Assembly: GCF_029227915.1 (NCBI RefSeq)
Contig: NC_079885.1
Location: forward strand, 16,875,001-16,939,000
DNA length: 64,000 nucleotides
DNA from: Hydractinia symbiolongicarpus
Lineage: Eukaryota > Cnidaria > Hydrozoa > Anthoathecata > Hydractiniidae
Reading direction: 5' to 3'
Shown piece by piece: positions 9,189 to 20,116 of this stretch. The translations under genes were made by a program, and so were the position numbers. Numbering within the stretch: position 1 is the first letter of the stretch; every line of letters begins with the position of its first letter. The notes under the pieces are model-generated. The model did no database searches and had not been told where the DNA came from. It saw only the letters and a program-made list of their open reading frames with translations.

Positions 9189-10745
9189 TTTGTTGAAAAG
9201 ACTTGATAAATAAATACTTAAAACTGACAAACCTGCTTTTAGCAGTCGTGAACCAATTCCGTCCAAGCCTGTAGCTTTATTAAGTGTTAGTGAACTAATT
9301 ATTTTTTCGACGCTTTTGGTCTCAATAGGAGCCCACCGAAAATCGTGTCTGCTAATAGGTGGATTAACATTAGTAGTGCTAGAAGAAAATTTTGAGGCTA
9401 GTTTGGCACCAACACTCACAAAAAATGAATTGAATGTCTTTAAAATTTCTTTTGGGTGAGATTTTTCTGTATCATAGTTTTGGACTACTCATTTTATTAA
9501 GTTAGTATTGCCTCACTTATCAGGTACCAGTTTTTTTAGGGTTTTTTCCAAAGTTGTTTTGGCTATTTTTGAAAGTCCTGCAAAACGTTATAGTACTCGT
9601 TTTTGAGTCGATTTTTGAGACCTATTACCTGGTTCCTTTTTTGTTTGAAAGCTTCCCAGTCTATGATGGATTTTGATTCTTTGATGGCTATTATTAAATC
9701 ATCAGTGACCCATGCCTCAACATGGCGGAAAATCTATGTGTTTTAAAAGGGGCATGTTTGTCAGCCACTGTTTTAATATTTTTATTCAGTTTCTCACATG
9801 CTTCATCAAGGTCATCATATAATTAATAAAATATGACCTTATACATGACACCAGTTTTAGAAATACAAGAACTGTTAGAAAGAATCAAGTCAATACGAGT
9901 ACTACTATATTTTATGTAACACAAGTTGGGTCCATAATAATGTTGTTTTAAGAAAAGAGTGGAGCATAATTTCTTTATTTTGAAGGAAAGAGCGTATTTT
10001 GAAAGCATGTTACAGTTAAAATCTCCCAAGATAACTTCTTTTTCTTTTGGGAGTTTATTAGAACATTGTTTAAAATGAGTACACAGGTTTTCAGCACTCT
10101 GCAAATCACTACCTCCAGGTGGCCTGTAAACCCCACACACGTAAGTAGGTTTAGGTTTTTTCAGGCACACTTTCACCCATACTGATTCAACATTTTCGCC
10201 GTAAGGGTGCTTCAAAAGGTGGCTATCCAAGTTTTCATTTACAAAAATCAAAACACCCCCACCTCATCTATTCCGATCATTCCTATAACAAACATAGACA
10301 TCAATTTTAAAGTCAAATGGAGAATACATCAAGTTTTGTTTGATGTAGCAGAAGTATAATTTTTAAGCCCTTCCCATTTCTGATTGCCTCAAAGTTTTCA
10401 TCAATAGTAATATTAATATTGTCCGGAATTTCGTTGTCAAATGAATCCTCAATAGCAAAGGGCAAATTACAAGAAAGACAGGGACTGCACACCAAAAACA
10501 GTTTTATCTTCAGGAGTCTTCAAAAATTGTTGATATTTTTTATCCGAAATACACCCACATTTTTTATGAGCCCATAATCCACACTCGTCACATGAAAGTG
10601 CTTTCTGTGTTTTTGCCACAGGTTTTAAGTATGAAGAACGGGGATACCTAATAAGACCTGGGTTGAGGCAGATGACCCCTGACAAGAGGATTAAAAAATA
10701 GAAATACTTGTGCCTGCTTGGCTTAAGTTTTGATAAAGCCATTAA
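9180..10745 (-). mobile_element. LINE remnant: zinc-finger ORF, endonuclease, start of RT
   Basis: On the - strand, 10467-10742 encodes a start MALSKLKPSRHKY and the PHD-like CDECGLWAHKKCGCI; after a frame change CSPCLSCNLPF continues it. 9823-10251 holds apurinic-endonuclease motifs (VYRPPGG, GDFNCNM, STRIDLILSN). The linker near 9560-9700 reads IIDWEAFKQKRNQV in a broken frame, and 9153-9419 holds the RT entry (LTLNKATGLDGI, LLKAG). The sequence stops before the RT catalytic block, so the copy lacks its 3' half. This is a CR1/Jockey-type domain order. Several stops and frameshifts make it dead. Confidence 0.7.
9823..10251 (-). pseudogene. LINE endonuclease domain fragment
   Basis: 142 codons with endonuclease motifs: a start-side segment HPYGENVESVWVKV, VYRPPGGSDL, VILGDFNCNM and the final STRIDLIL with the catalytic-site Asp. 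The His of the usual terminal SDH motif is not in this frame. Part of the LINE remnant 9180-10745. Confidence 0.65.
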
Positions 10746-11233
10746 TTTTAATTGGAGAGTGAGCTAGCTTTCAAAAATTTTATTGCAGGCAGCAAGTGAA
10801 GAGATAGAAAAAAAACTCCTATCTAGTCGACTCATTTCGTTGTTGTTGGGTGAGCTACTTTTGAAAGAACGTTTTGTATTGCTCAAAAATACAACGAACA
10901 CAAAAATCAGTTTTAGTGTAAATGTGCGGTTTCCTACCTGAGTAAAGTTATTTTTAAGTCGTAGGGAGATCATTATACGATTATGTGCTCTTCCAAAACT
11001 GTATTTGAAAGATCTGAGGCAAGCCCATTTCCTTACTATGTTACAAAGCAGGAGCAGTAGGAACCCACGACACAGCAAAGCTACCATATTAGATGATAGA
11101 TGAATAAAAAACTGACTGGGATAAAAACAATTTATTAAGAAAAACAAAAATTTAAAAACTAAGAAAACAACAATTTAAAGAAATGAAAGAGATATATATA
11201 AATGAAGTAAAGAAGACAGTATATACAATATAT

Positions 11234-11490
11234 AATAAACCAGCCGTTTCTGCAGGAAGTTCTACAGCGTATTACTGATTTATTACGATCATCTACGGGG
11301 AGTATTTGCTAATTCAAAATGATTTATTTGTAAAAATAATAGTTTTTTGTACCTTTTGTACCTTTCAACAGAGTAGTTCTGTTTTTAACACTCAAAAACT
11401 AATAATTTACGCACTGCTACACTAGACTGGTACCCTTCCGTGTTTCGCTAGTCTCAATAGTAAAAACGGCGACAAAAAAAGAAGCCCATT
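11234..11490 (+). repeat. dispersed repeat B, copy 1
   Basis: Two blocks shared with 51517-51930 in the same order and orientation: one around AGCCGTTTCTGCAGGAAGTT and GGAGTATTTGC, one around ACTAGACTGGTACCCTTCCG and AGTAAAAACGGCGACAAAA. No coding potential seen. Confidence 0.6.
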
Positions 11491-11627
11491 TTAAAGTTGT
11501 ACTGGCTAAAGCCATAGAACAATAAATTAAAAAGGACTTAGCTGTCAAAGCAGAAGCTCTTCAAGCTTTAGTCTTCTTTCTTCTCTCTTCAACTTAGCGC
11601 GCCAAGCCCGGATCGTTTTAGATACAG

Positions 11628-12790
11628 TACAGTCTGAATGTAATCTATCGCATACACGCTAATATCACACCTTTGCGTAGAGAACGGCAGTCGTTTGTCT
11701 TTTGTTATGATTAAATCCCTTAAGGGTTTTGCAAGTTTACATTTGCGTATTAAAAAACAATGTGGTCATGAAGAAATATCGGAGCAATTATATTTCTTGT
11801 AATAACGAGATTCATTGTGTAAATGTATTGATAAACTATTCCCTTAAGTATTAGTGAAGTAATTAAATAATAAAAATCTTTCGCGAAGTACTATAGCGAA
11901 CTAATATAAACTTACCATATATTTTATTTTATTATTTTGTAACTTATTTATATATTATGTAATATAAACTCACAATATGTTTTATCTTATTATTTTGTAA
12001 AACTAACTTTTTATTATTTAACATAAACTCACGATACATTTTATCTATTATTTTGTAAAACTAACTTTTTTATTTAAAATATATATGATTTGTTGCTACA
12101 AGATTTCGTTGTCAATCCCAATAATAAATTCCATCATGACTGAATTTGTAAATAAGACTCTTCCGTTTGTTTGCACATTTAATCGTTTTAATTTTATTTG
12201 TAAACAATTTTCTTATCACCATATGCCAGTCTTGAACATAATTGCTGCAAAGGGGCTGAATAATCTGAAAGTGGTTGAAAATGTCAAATTATTATTCTAT
12301 ATTACCTAAATCAAAAAACAAAGCATTATTCGCATATCACAGATAACATATTCAAGAAACCATCGGTCATCGCTGTTCCCGTTTTTATTCCTATCTTTTT
12401 TTCTGGCAACAGAGTACGACCAAATTTTAAATATTGTTTGGCAAATGAGATGGCAAGGGTTTACATATACAATTTATATTTATCGAAGTAACTTTATATT
12501 AAAATACTATTTCTAATTGAACTCCTATGACTAATTTTATAATGTAACGCAAACAACTAAACTTTTACATTTAATTACTGCAATTAAAAGTTTCAGAAGA
12601 GTTCGCGCAGCATAGATTGCTAAAATTGATCTTGCAACCTATTGTGATTAAACAATCGATCGCGTGGGGTCATTGCTTATCAGCAAGGCAATTATTTTCT
12701 TAAAAAAACAAAAGTTATCGCAATGTTACTGTTCTGTGTAACTATTCATGAGTTTCACATCTGTGGCAGATTACATTCAGACTGTACTGT
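11628..12790. mobile_element. possible inverted-repeat element of about 1.16 kb
   Basis: GTACAGTCTGAATGTAATCT at about 11630 is matched by its exact complement AGATTACATTCAGACTGTAC at about 12763. Outside both copies a GGATCGTTT(T/C)AGATAC block occurs in direct orientation (11611 and 12801). The interior is AT-rich and includes three to four ~60-bp units with AACTCACRATATRTTTTATC between 11895 and 12080. No transposase frame. Confidence 0.4.
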
Positions 12791-14010
12791 GCGTCCGACC
12801 TCGGATCGTTTCAGATACGTCCAACCTCCTTTTGTTTTTTATCTTTTCGTTTGTTTTCATTTATTGATGTTGGTAAACGACTGATAACATTTTCTGTGAT
12901 AACACAGAGGCGAGAATTCCTTGTTTTCTAGTTTCTTTTCTTCATTCTTGGAAAATACATCTTAACTCTGATGCTTAACTCTGTACACGCAGAATTAACT
13001 CCTGAATGTATTAAGCTCAAAATTACTTACAGTCGTAATGAAGGAAACTTCTCCCAAGTTGTTTAAACAAAAACTCATGCAACTATTATTCCAAAACTAC
13101 AGTAGCATACAGTAATACCCTAAACCCTCTTTCTATTTTTATACACAAATAAATGACAGAATTATTACTTTTGCTTCTTATTCTTTTTTCGTACAGTAGG
13201 CGTGCTGAGTCTTTTTTCTTTCTCTCTGTGGCTCTCCTGACATATCCTTCTAACTTAGGTAGCCACATTTTTTAGTTTATCTACTAGTGGTTAACCTTGT
13301 GTAACTCCCTAACAGCAATTCAAAATAGGTATATAACTATGTATATACTTGGTATATATATTCATATATTTATTTTATATTTCATATATCATGTTGATTG
13401 ATTGATTGTAAGAAGTTTGGGAAATTACACACTTTATGCTATTTAATTTAATCCACTCTTTTCTAAATTCTATAATTCTACTCAATCCTGCTCTAGTACA
13501 ACGTACAAGGGTTTCATTTACTACACAACCTGAATGAATAAAACAAACAATTTCCCTTTTCATATCTCTAATTTAAGTTTGTTGTACTTTGTAAATCTCG
13601 TGCTTAGCATTTTTGTTCAAAATGATATTTTACAAACTGAATATCGCAGTGGGCATAAAAGTTTTTTGGCCATTCCGTATTGTAGCAGGTGGTTCTTAGA
13701 TGAAAACAAACTGCTAAATAGGGCAAAGAAAGGCGTGGCAGATTGTCAAAAAAACTTGTCATTATAGTTGTATTTTTTTTAAAAACTGCGGGTTTACAGA
13801 GTTGGTAACATCATTTTTTCTTATATAGAACATTTTTTCTCTGAACTTTTGAAGAAAGTATCAGCCACCAAATTTGGACAACGAAACTGAACGATATTGT
13901 TGCATAGCCTATGGCCTAAATGTTTTATGAAAATTCTGATGTGAATTCTTTAATAACATATAGTAAAGACTTATTTGAAATAAACTTTTAAAAGCATTGT
14001 AGGTAACCTT
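12791..14010. other. no gene recognised
   Basis: AT-rich sequence with only short open frames (13086-13268, 13375-13563 on -, 13534-13767 on +) that show no family motif or splice context I can support. Confidence 0.4.
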
Positions 14011-14011
14011 C

Positions 14012-14275
14012 AAAGAGACTAGTAGATAAGCCCATGGAAAAATCCACTTCTTCTTAGACAGGAGAACAATATCGAAAAAAGAACTATCACTTTAATTTTG
14101 ATGACGTCAGCAAGGACTCACCAAGAGGCAAATCTTTTTGTTTACTTGTTGCATCTATTGTGTAGACGCTTGAATAGCTGATTAAAATGATGCATAGGAT
14201 GATATGGTTTGGAGGAACACCTAAGAAGTTATCAGGAGGTGTCACGGTTTTGCTGATTTGCTGATGTCACTAAAA
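14012..14275 (+). repeat. dispersed repeat A, diverged copy
   Basis: Contains AGAGACTAGTAGATAAGCCC, GGAAAAATCCACTT and TTTTGATGACGTCAGCA, the signature blocks of a family also seen at 15505-16060, 49945-50500 and 60740-62945. Confidence 0.65.
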
Positions 14276-14289
14276 CAAACCAATATACA

Positions 14290-15480
14290 AAAATGCCGGG
14301 TTAAGCCACAAATAACTGTGCGGTCTGCTGTTGAACGCTCTGTAGAACGCTTAATAGGAACAGCAAACTGTATCAAACATTCAGGTGGAGAGCTTTAATA
14401 CAGGTATGCAGTATGTCGTGAATCGAGTAAAGTGCACACATCATTCAAGTGTTTTAGGTGTAATGTATTTTTTTTAAATATAACTCTACTGCAACTTTAG
14501 CCGAAATAAGGACACAGTGTACAACCCCTTGTTGCCCCGTCATAGCAATTGGTTAATATTATTTTATTTTGTGTGATAAGTTTCAGTAAACGTCAACAAA
14601 TTAATCATGACACTGGACTGAGCGCTTAGTACAGGTAAACTGTGTCGCACATGCGTAAGGCTTAATACCCTTTTAAAAAAACTGTACAGACTTGGTTTAA
14701 AAAACACAGGATAACTCTGTTGAAACGCTGGGTTAAGTCACAAGTAACTGTGTTACCCGGTGTTGAACACCCGAATGAGTGATTAGTGAGAACCGTCAAC
14801 TGTGCCTCACATTCAGGTAAAGCTCTTTAGTACAGGTATATAGTATGTAGTAAATCAAGTGAAGTGCACACAATTTTGGTGTTTCCGGCGTAATAACGTT
14901 TTCAAAAATTAACTTTCCACATTTTGAGCTGAAATAAAAACAGATTATTATTACCCAGGCCTATTAATAAGGGGAGAGCGATTGCTTTTGCTCACGCAAA
15001 GACTCACCCAATTCTAAGGAATGAGCAGCCAGCTGAGCCATAAATTGCTCCGCCAATTTCTCAAAATTTTGCCCGGCTGAGCAATATCAATTTATCTCAC
15101 ATGGAAATCAATGTCATCTTTCTTATTATTTGCATTAAAGCTAAAATATATCAAAAAGACAAGATAAAATAGATAAAATAAATAAAAAAGATTTTGTAAT
15201 AAAATATGCCTCTATAAACTTATTCTATTTATTCAGATTTCTCACCCAGTCTAAATTATTGTAACTTTGGGGGAGCGATTTATTGCTCAGGTGTTATTTT
15301 CTTATTGATAGGCTTGATTACCCTGTCATAGCAAAAACAGCTGGCCAACTTTGTTTATTTTTTGGAAAATGTTCCCGGTGAAATTTCGAAAAAAATGTCA
15401 AGGTGAGTGCTTAGTACAGGTAAACCATGTGGTACATGAGTATAGGCGTAACACCATTTTTAAAAAACTTAATTGCACAG
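14290..15480 (+). repeat. degenerate tandem array around CTTAGTACAGGTA
   Basis: The block (C/G)TT(T/A)AGTACAGGTA, followed by an ATGTCG/GTGTCGC-like sequence and then GGCGTAATACC-like sequence and a T-run, recurs near 14395, 14630, 14830 and 15415, with AGCCACAAATAACTG/AGTCACAAGTAACTG blocks in between. It ends in a CAGA microsatellite at 15478-15495. Confidence 0.5.
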
Positions 15481-15504
15481 ACAGACAGACAGACAACGGT
15501 TATT

Positions 15505-16060
15505 ATTAAAGAGACTAGTCGTTCACGGAAAAATCCACTGGGTTGCCCCTCCTTATATGTCGCATTTCGTGTTTCTGTAACACGACGCGTCTTTCGCGGA
15601 CAGACAAACGGCAGCTATTATTAAAGAGACTAGTCGATAAGGCACGTGGAAAAATCCACTTAGGCAGGATAACAGAGAAAAACAACCGTCATTAAAATTT
15701 TGATGACGTCAGCAGAGACATGTCAGAACACAAAATGTTTTTTTTTAAAAAAGGTGTATGCCTGTTGCCTTTATCGTATAGATCTTGAAAGGCTGAGCAA
15801 GAAAATGTATAGGATCATGTACTTTTGACAAACGGTTGCAGAGATATTAGGGTTTAAAGGTTTTTTAATGACGTCACCAACCCGTCCATTCCGAAACGGA
15901 TTCGGGGATCCGGGTTTGGGAAAATTACCCAAATTGATTCTAGGTGGTCCCTAGTTACCCACGCGGTGAAAAAAACATTGACGTCACCACCTCGTTTCCA
16001 AGTTATTTGGCCTCAAAGTTTTAAGTGCATTGTAATGGCTTCACTAATCTTAATTAACTT
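15505..16060 (+). repeat. dispersed repeat A, long copy
   Basis: Two heads (GACTAGTCG at 15515 and 15632, each followed by GGAAAAATCCACT), then GACGTCAGCA, TGATGACGTCACC-type blocks, CCGTCCATTCCGAAACGGAT, TTACCCAAATTG, GTTACCCACGCGGTG and TTTTAAGTGCA. The same order occurs at 50225-50495, 61730-61985 and 62455-62735. Confidence 0.7.
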
Positions 16061-16627
16061 TCCTTTGACGTCAATACTATTTTATCGGTAAAGTTTGGTA
16101 AATTACAGAACAATTTTATAGGCGATGTTTTATAGAATTTGTTAAAGAAAATTTTGAAGAATGTAATCCACTTTGCAAAAGTGACAGACAGACACACGGA
16201 ACTGGCGTATTATTGTTCTGCCCAGATTGCGAAAACGACCTGTTTACAACCGGGACAGCCGGATTATGTACGCACGGTCCGATTATGTTTTTTTGCACTG
16301 TTATGTCGTGGTGACCGGATTATGAACGCTGATATAAATAGCTGGGAGACAGGCTGTGATTGGCATTTTCTTCAAGCTTTTGTAAATTAAACATTCTCTG
16401 GAAGATAGAACACCCCTAAAAACTAGACATGGCGAAACAAAAAAGTGTCGACGTAATTCTTAGTATAAACTACCCTTGTAGTAAATACATTTCAACATAA
16501 TATACTTTGAAGCAACTAAATTTCACGGAACCTAAATTATTCTTTTTGCGGGAATTAATTTTGGTGAAAAGTTATTAAACTTGCGAATCCCAAAATTTAG
16601 TATTTGCCACGAATGATATAAAAGCAG

Positions 16628-16860
16628 TCAGCCCCAATTATATTTGTTTTATTTAAGTCCTATAATTGTCGAATAATATTTGACTGTCATAAGTCGGCCT
16701 GCCCCAATTATGTTCGTTCTATAATAAGTGAGAAATAATATTACACTGTCGTATATAAACTGCCCTGATTATGTTCCTTTTATAAGTGCCAAATAATATT
16801 TTTTGAGTAATAAGCCGGCCTGTCCTGATTATGTTGCCCTGATTATGTATTTTCTGCCCT
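16628..16860 (+). repeat. ~70-bp tandem array upstream of TYW5
   Basis: Four units with GCCCCAATTATRTT or GCCCTGATTATGTT start near 16631, 16701, 16772 and 16830, each followed in most units by TATAA and AAATAATATT. The array ends about 200 bp before the TYW5 start codon, so it may lie in the promoter. Confidence 0.65.
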
Positions 16861-16954
16861 GTTCTTAACCGGGGCAAGCTGCCGTACTTAATCAGGCCAA
16901 TGTTCATTATCCGGGCAGAACATTATTATATAGATGTAGATGTACAACATTGAA

Positions 16955-17009
16955 GTAAGTGTAGGTAAAACAGCTGGCAAGATTTGCACCAAATTGTCTT
17001 ACCTTTTAG
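16955..17009 (+). other. possible 55-nt 5' UTR intron or trans-splice acceptor before TYW5
   Basis: GTAAGT at 16955 and TTGTCTTACCTTTTAG ending at 17009 form a good donor and acceptor 50 nt upstream of the ATG. The acceptor alone could instead receive a spliced leader. Confidence 0.4.
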
Positions 17010-17058
17010 GTTCATATTACAATCGACCTTTGGTTAGCATTATATCTATTTTTGAAAC

Positions 17059-18006
17059 ATGTACCAGGATATAGAGTCTAAGGTTCATTCTGTTGAAGTT
17101 TATAATGAAAGTTCAAATCCAAATGGATCTTACTTCAAGGACGTATTATATCCCAGAAGAATCCCTGTTGTGCTGAAGGGATTCAACATTGGTGATATGA
17201 CAACATGGACTGCAGAATATTTAACTCGGACCATAGGAGAAACACCTGTCAAAGTTCATGTCTGTCCTGAATCCAGAATGGATTTCTTAAAGAAAAACTT
17301 TCTTTACAAAACATTGCCATTTAATCAATTCATTAAACGGGTTATAAAAGAAAAGCAACATGAATACTTCATAAGTCCTTTAGAAAAATATTACCTTCGT
17401 TCGCTAGGTTCAGATGCAAGAAAAGATGTTTCTGATATCAGTAAACAATTCCCTGATCTTTCGAAAAACTTGATCATACCAGAATTGTTTGACAAGGACA
17501 AGTTTTTTTCAAGTGTTTTTCGTATCAGTTCATCCAACATACAGTTGTGGACCCATTATGACGTCATGGACAATATACTCATTCATCTTACAGGGCAGAA
17601 AAAAGTTGTTTTATTCCCGCCAAATGAACTACTAAATTTATATATGAATGGTGATAAATCAGAAATCATCGATATAGATAAAGCTGATTTGACAAAGTAT
17701 CCAAGATATAAAAATGTCAAAAGATATGAGTGTATTTTACAGCCTGGTGATATTCTATTTATACCAGCGCTGTGGTTCCACAATGTTAGATCATTGGACT
17801 TTTCAGTATCTGTAAATGTGTTTTGGAAACATTTGGATAACTTATCCTATGACATAAAAGATGTGTATGGCAATAAAGACCCTGTTGTTGCACAAAGAGC
17901 ATTGCAAGGTGTTGATAAAGCACTAAAATTGTTAGAAACCCTACCAGAGGAATATAAAGACTTTTATAAAATGAGATTAATATCGAAGATTGAAAACAAA
18001 CCTTAG
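17059..18006 (+). CDS. TYW5: TYW5, JmjC-domain tRNA wybutosine hydroxylase
   Basis: TYW5 is the Fe(II)/2-oxoglutarate hydroxylase that makes hydroxywybutosine at position 37 of tRNA-Phe. The 315-residue product has the same length as the human protein and follows it end to end. Early blocks are YPRRIPVVLKGFN and MDFLKKNFLYKTLPF; the family signature KYYLRSLGSDARKDV is at about 110-124. The JmjC core gives FFSSVFRISSSNIQLWTHYD with iron ligands His166 and Asp168, and DILFIPALWFHNV with His241; Lys/Arg cosubstrate contacts are expected downstream at VFWKHL. The whole CDS is one exon with no frame break, and a polyadenylation signal AATAAA sits at 18210. The first ATG in frame is used; the residues before YPRR vary in the family. 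Nothing suggests decay, so an intact gene is likely; whether the lack of coding introns is ancestral or from retroposition is open. Confidence 0.95.
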   Translation: MYQDIESKVHSVEVYNESSNPNGSYFKDVLYPRRIPVVLKGFNIGDMTTWTAEYLTRTIGETPVKVHVCPESRMDFLKKNFLYKTLPFNQFIKRVIKEKQHEYFISPLEKYYLRSLGSDARKDVSDISKQFPDLSKNLIIPELFDKDKFFSSVFRISSSNIQLWTHYDVMDNILIHLTGQKKVVLFPPNELLNLYMNGDKSEIIDIDKADLTKYPRYKNVKRYECILQPGDILFIPALWFHNVRSLDFSVSVNVFWKHLDNLSYDIKDVYGNKDPVVAQRALQGVDKALKLLETLPEEYKDFYKMRLISKIENKP

Positions 18007-18209
18007 AAAATCGAAGTATATTTGGAGTTACCTGTATTTGCTTTGTGCTTGTTTTTTTCCATTGTGTTATTGTACCAAACTGTTGCCTGTTGTACCACAA
18101 CCTCTTTTAAGCTCTTTTATTATATTGTTTTTTTAGTTATATACTTACAGTACAATCTGGAATTGCCATTTTTGTTTTTTCTATCTCTTTCTGTAACACG
18201 TAACTTTAT

Positions 18210-18215
18210 AATAAA
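18210..18215 (+). terminator. poly(A) signal of TYW5
   Basis: AATAAA about 200 nt after the TAG stop in otherwise T-rich 3' UTR-like sequence. Confidence 0.55.
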
Positions 18216-19112
18216 AAGATACAGTTCATTATACTATCACTATTTGGTACACCTTTTTTCCACATAAAAATGGTTAGTAAAAATAGTGGAATAGCAAAAC
18301 CTAAAAAATTGGGGAAAGTGGATTGAACAGGCGACAAAACTTAAAAAAAAAACTTTGAGAAATTTCATACTCACAATTATTAGATCAGATAAGATATATA
18401 CATTTTTTAAATGCAAGTCTTGACACCATCAACATGTTCAGTCAAAGTATTTGGAAAAGATAAGAACTGTAAAATATTAATAATCACTTTTCATAACAAT
18501 TTGAATTTTCTTTGAGTATAATATGGTATGTCCCCACATGCGAAATAGGGTCAAATTTACATTTTTTTTAAAGTTTAATCTGTTTACCTTCTACCACTTT
18601 TTACTATCTTGTTCTTAGCACACACAAAACTGGGCTAATAATTTAGTTTGCGTTAATTATTTGTTACATAGATACACTGCTTGGTAAAATTTTTGAAATA
18701 TTAACACTTTTTGACTACCTTGATTGTTTTATTTCTTTTTTTTTGGCATATGGATTTGTTTATAGTAGCCAAAAGTTTTCTCAACTTTTATAACAATTAT
18801 CAGTCTGCCCTAATATGCTTTTATTAATAGGAGATAAAAAAAATTCAAAATCATGTCCAACCTGTTTCAACAGGCTAAAAGTTTTGTTGTTTAATGTGCA
18901 TGAAGTATGCATGTTTCTTTTCCCAAAAAACTAACATTCTGGTATATAAAATTACATGTGTTATGCACAAGTGTGAATCAGGCTAAACATCCTAAATCCA
19001 TCAACAGTTAGGCATGTTGTAGCGAAAAACTGACCTTACGGCAAGGCAATCTAACATTTGACTTCCTATGATGTAGGATTATCATTTGGGTAGAATCAAT
19101 TAGAGCTCAACA
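18216..19112. other. intergenic, no feature seen
   Basis: AT-rich sequence between TYW5 and the possible - strand exon. No repeat or coding signal that I can support. Confidence 0.4.
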
Positions 19113-19542
19113 CTAATGCAAAACTTCAGTAAACATTTTGTACCTGCTTCGTACACAATAAAACAATCCTTGTGAAGTTGCTGTTGTTAAGTCGATACAC
19201 AGATTATTGCTTGGCAGCATTTTTTGTACAGGAAGGTTGATGATAGAGGAAATAACATCTTGTCTGTTCGTCAACAAATTTACAATACGTTTCATCTCAA
19301 TACCTCAAACATTTCTTACCAGCTTTCATCAATGTCTTTAAGTAGGGTATGAAATTCATATATCTTTGTTCAACATGCAACATGTTTAAAAGAAGCACAT
19401 GCCATTTGAGTTTGTGCGTTGGCACAGAGATCATATAATATTTTGTCACATTGGTTCCAATCAAAAAAGATTTACAATTTTTGATGAATGTGTCTTGATC
19501 TTCTTCAACTACACCTGCCAAATCTAATATAGAAGCAAAATC
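19113..19542 (-). CDS. possible - strand exon of unknown gene
   Basis: On the - strand an AATAG acceptor is followed at 19542 by an open frame: DFASILDLAGVVEEDQDTFI, later KLKWHVLLLNMLHVEQ, and LKTLMKAG, where a GTAAGA donor follows at 19319. If it is not spliced there, it reads KKCLRY and stops at 19297-19299. A further open frame in another phase (19113-19295, with MKRIVNLLTNRQDVISSII) follows almost at once and cannot be joined by an intron of realistic length, so a frameshifted terminal exon or a pseudogene is possible. I do not recognise the protein and found no upstream exon. Composition is protein-like, with regular hydrophobic spacing. Confidence 0.35.
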
Positions 19543-20116
19543 CTATTGTGTATTATCAGCTACAGCAAGTCATAAATTGCAGTTCTTTTTGGAAGTTTTT
19601 ATCATAGCATTGGGTGATTAGTTAATAAATTATAAAAGTTATATACAAAATAATAAACTCTTGTTATGCAGCATTAACTTTGTTGAAAGTTGACATGGAA
19701 TATTTGTATTTCTTCAATTATAATATTATGTGAACAAACAGCCTTATTTTAATTTTATAATAAGCACTAAATTCCCTAGTAAACATTTTTGAATAGCAAT
19801 TCAAAAACTAGTAAGTGCAAAGAAATACTTAATTGGCCATTGTGTTCACGGATTTAGCATAATAAAAATAACATTCCTGATTTTTTTGGTTTTTTGGTGC
19901 ACAAAGTGAAGAATTTATAGTTTTTAACTTGTCAGTTTGTTACTTGTGTAGCAAAACTATTTTCCGTGTATAAATGATTTACTAACAGTACGAAATGAAA
20001 GCAAACTTTGTGTTTGAATGTTAACACTTCTTGAATGAATATTATTTCCTGTGTTTTGTTAACTTAAAATTTAAAAGTTTCTCTTCATTTTGTTAGACAA
20101 AAAATATCACATTACC

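Noticed and set aside
10764-11147. 127-codon - strand open frame upstream of the LINE
   Set aside because: It could be a 5' part of the LINE but has no recognisable motif and is rich in Phe/Leu from AT-rich DNA.
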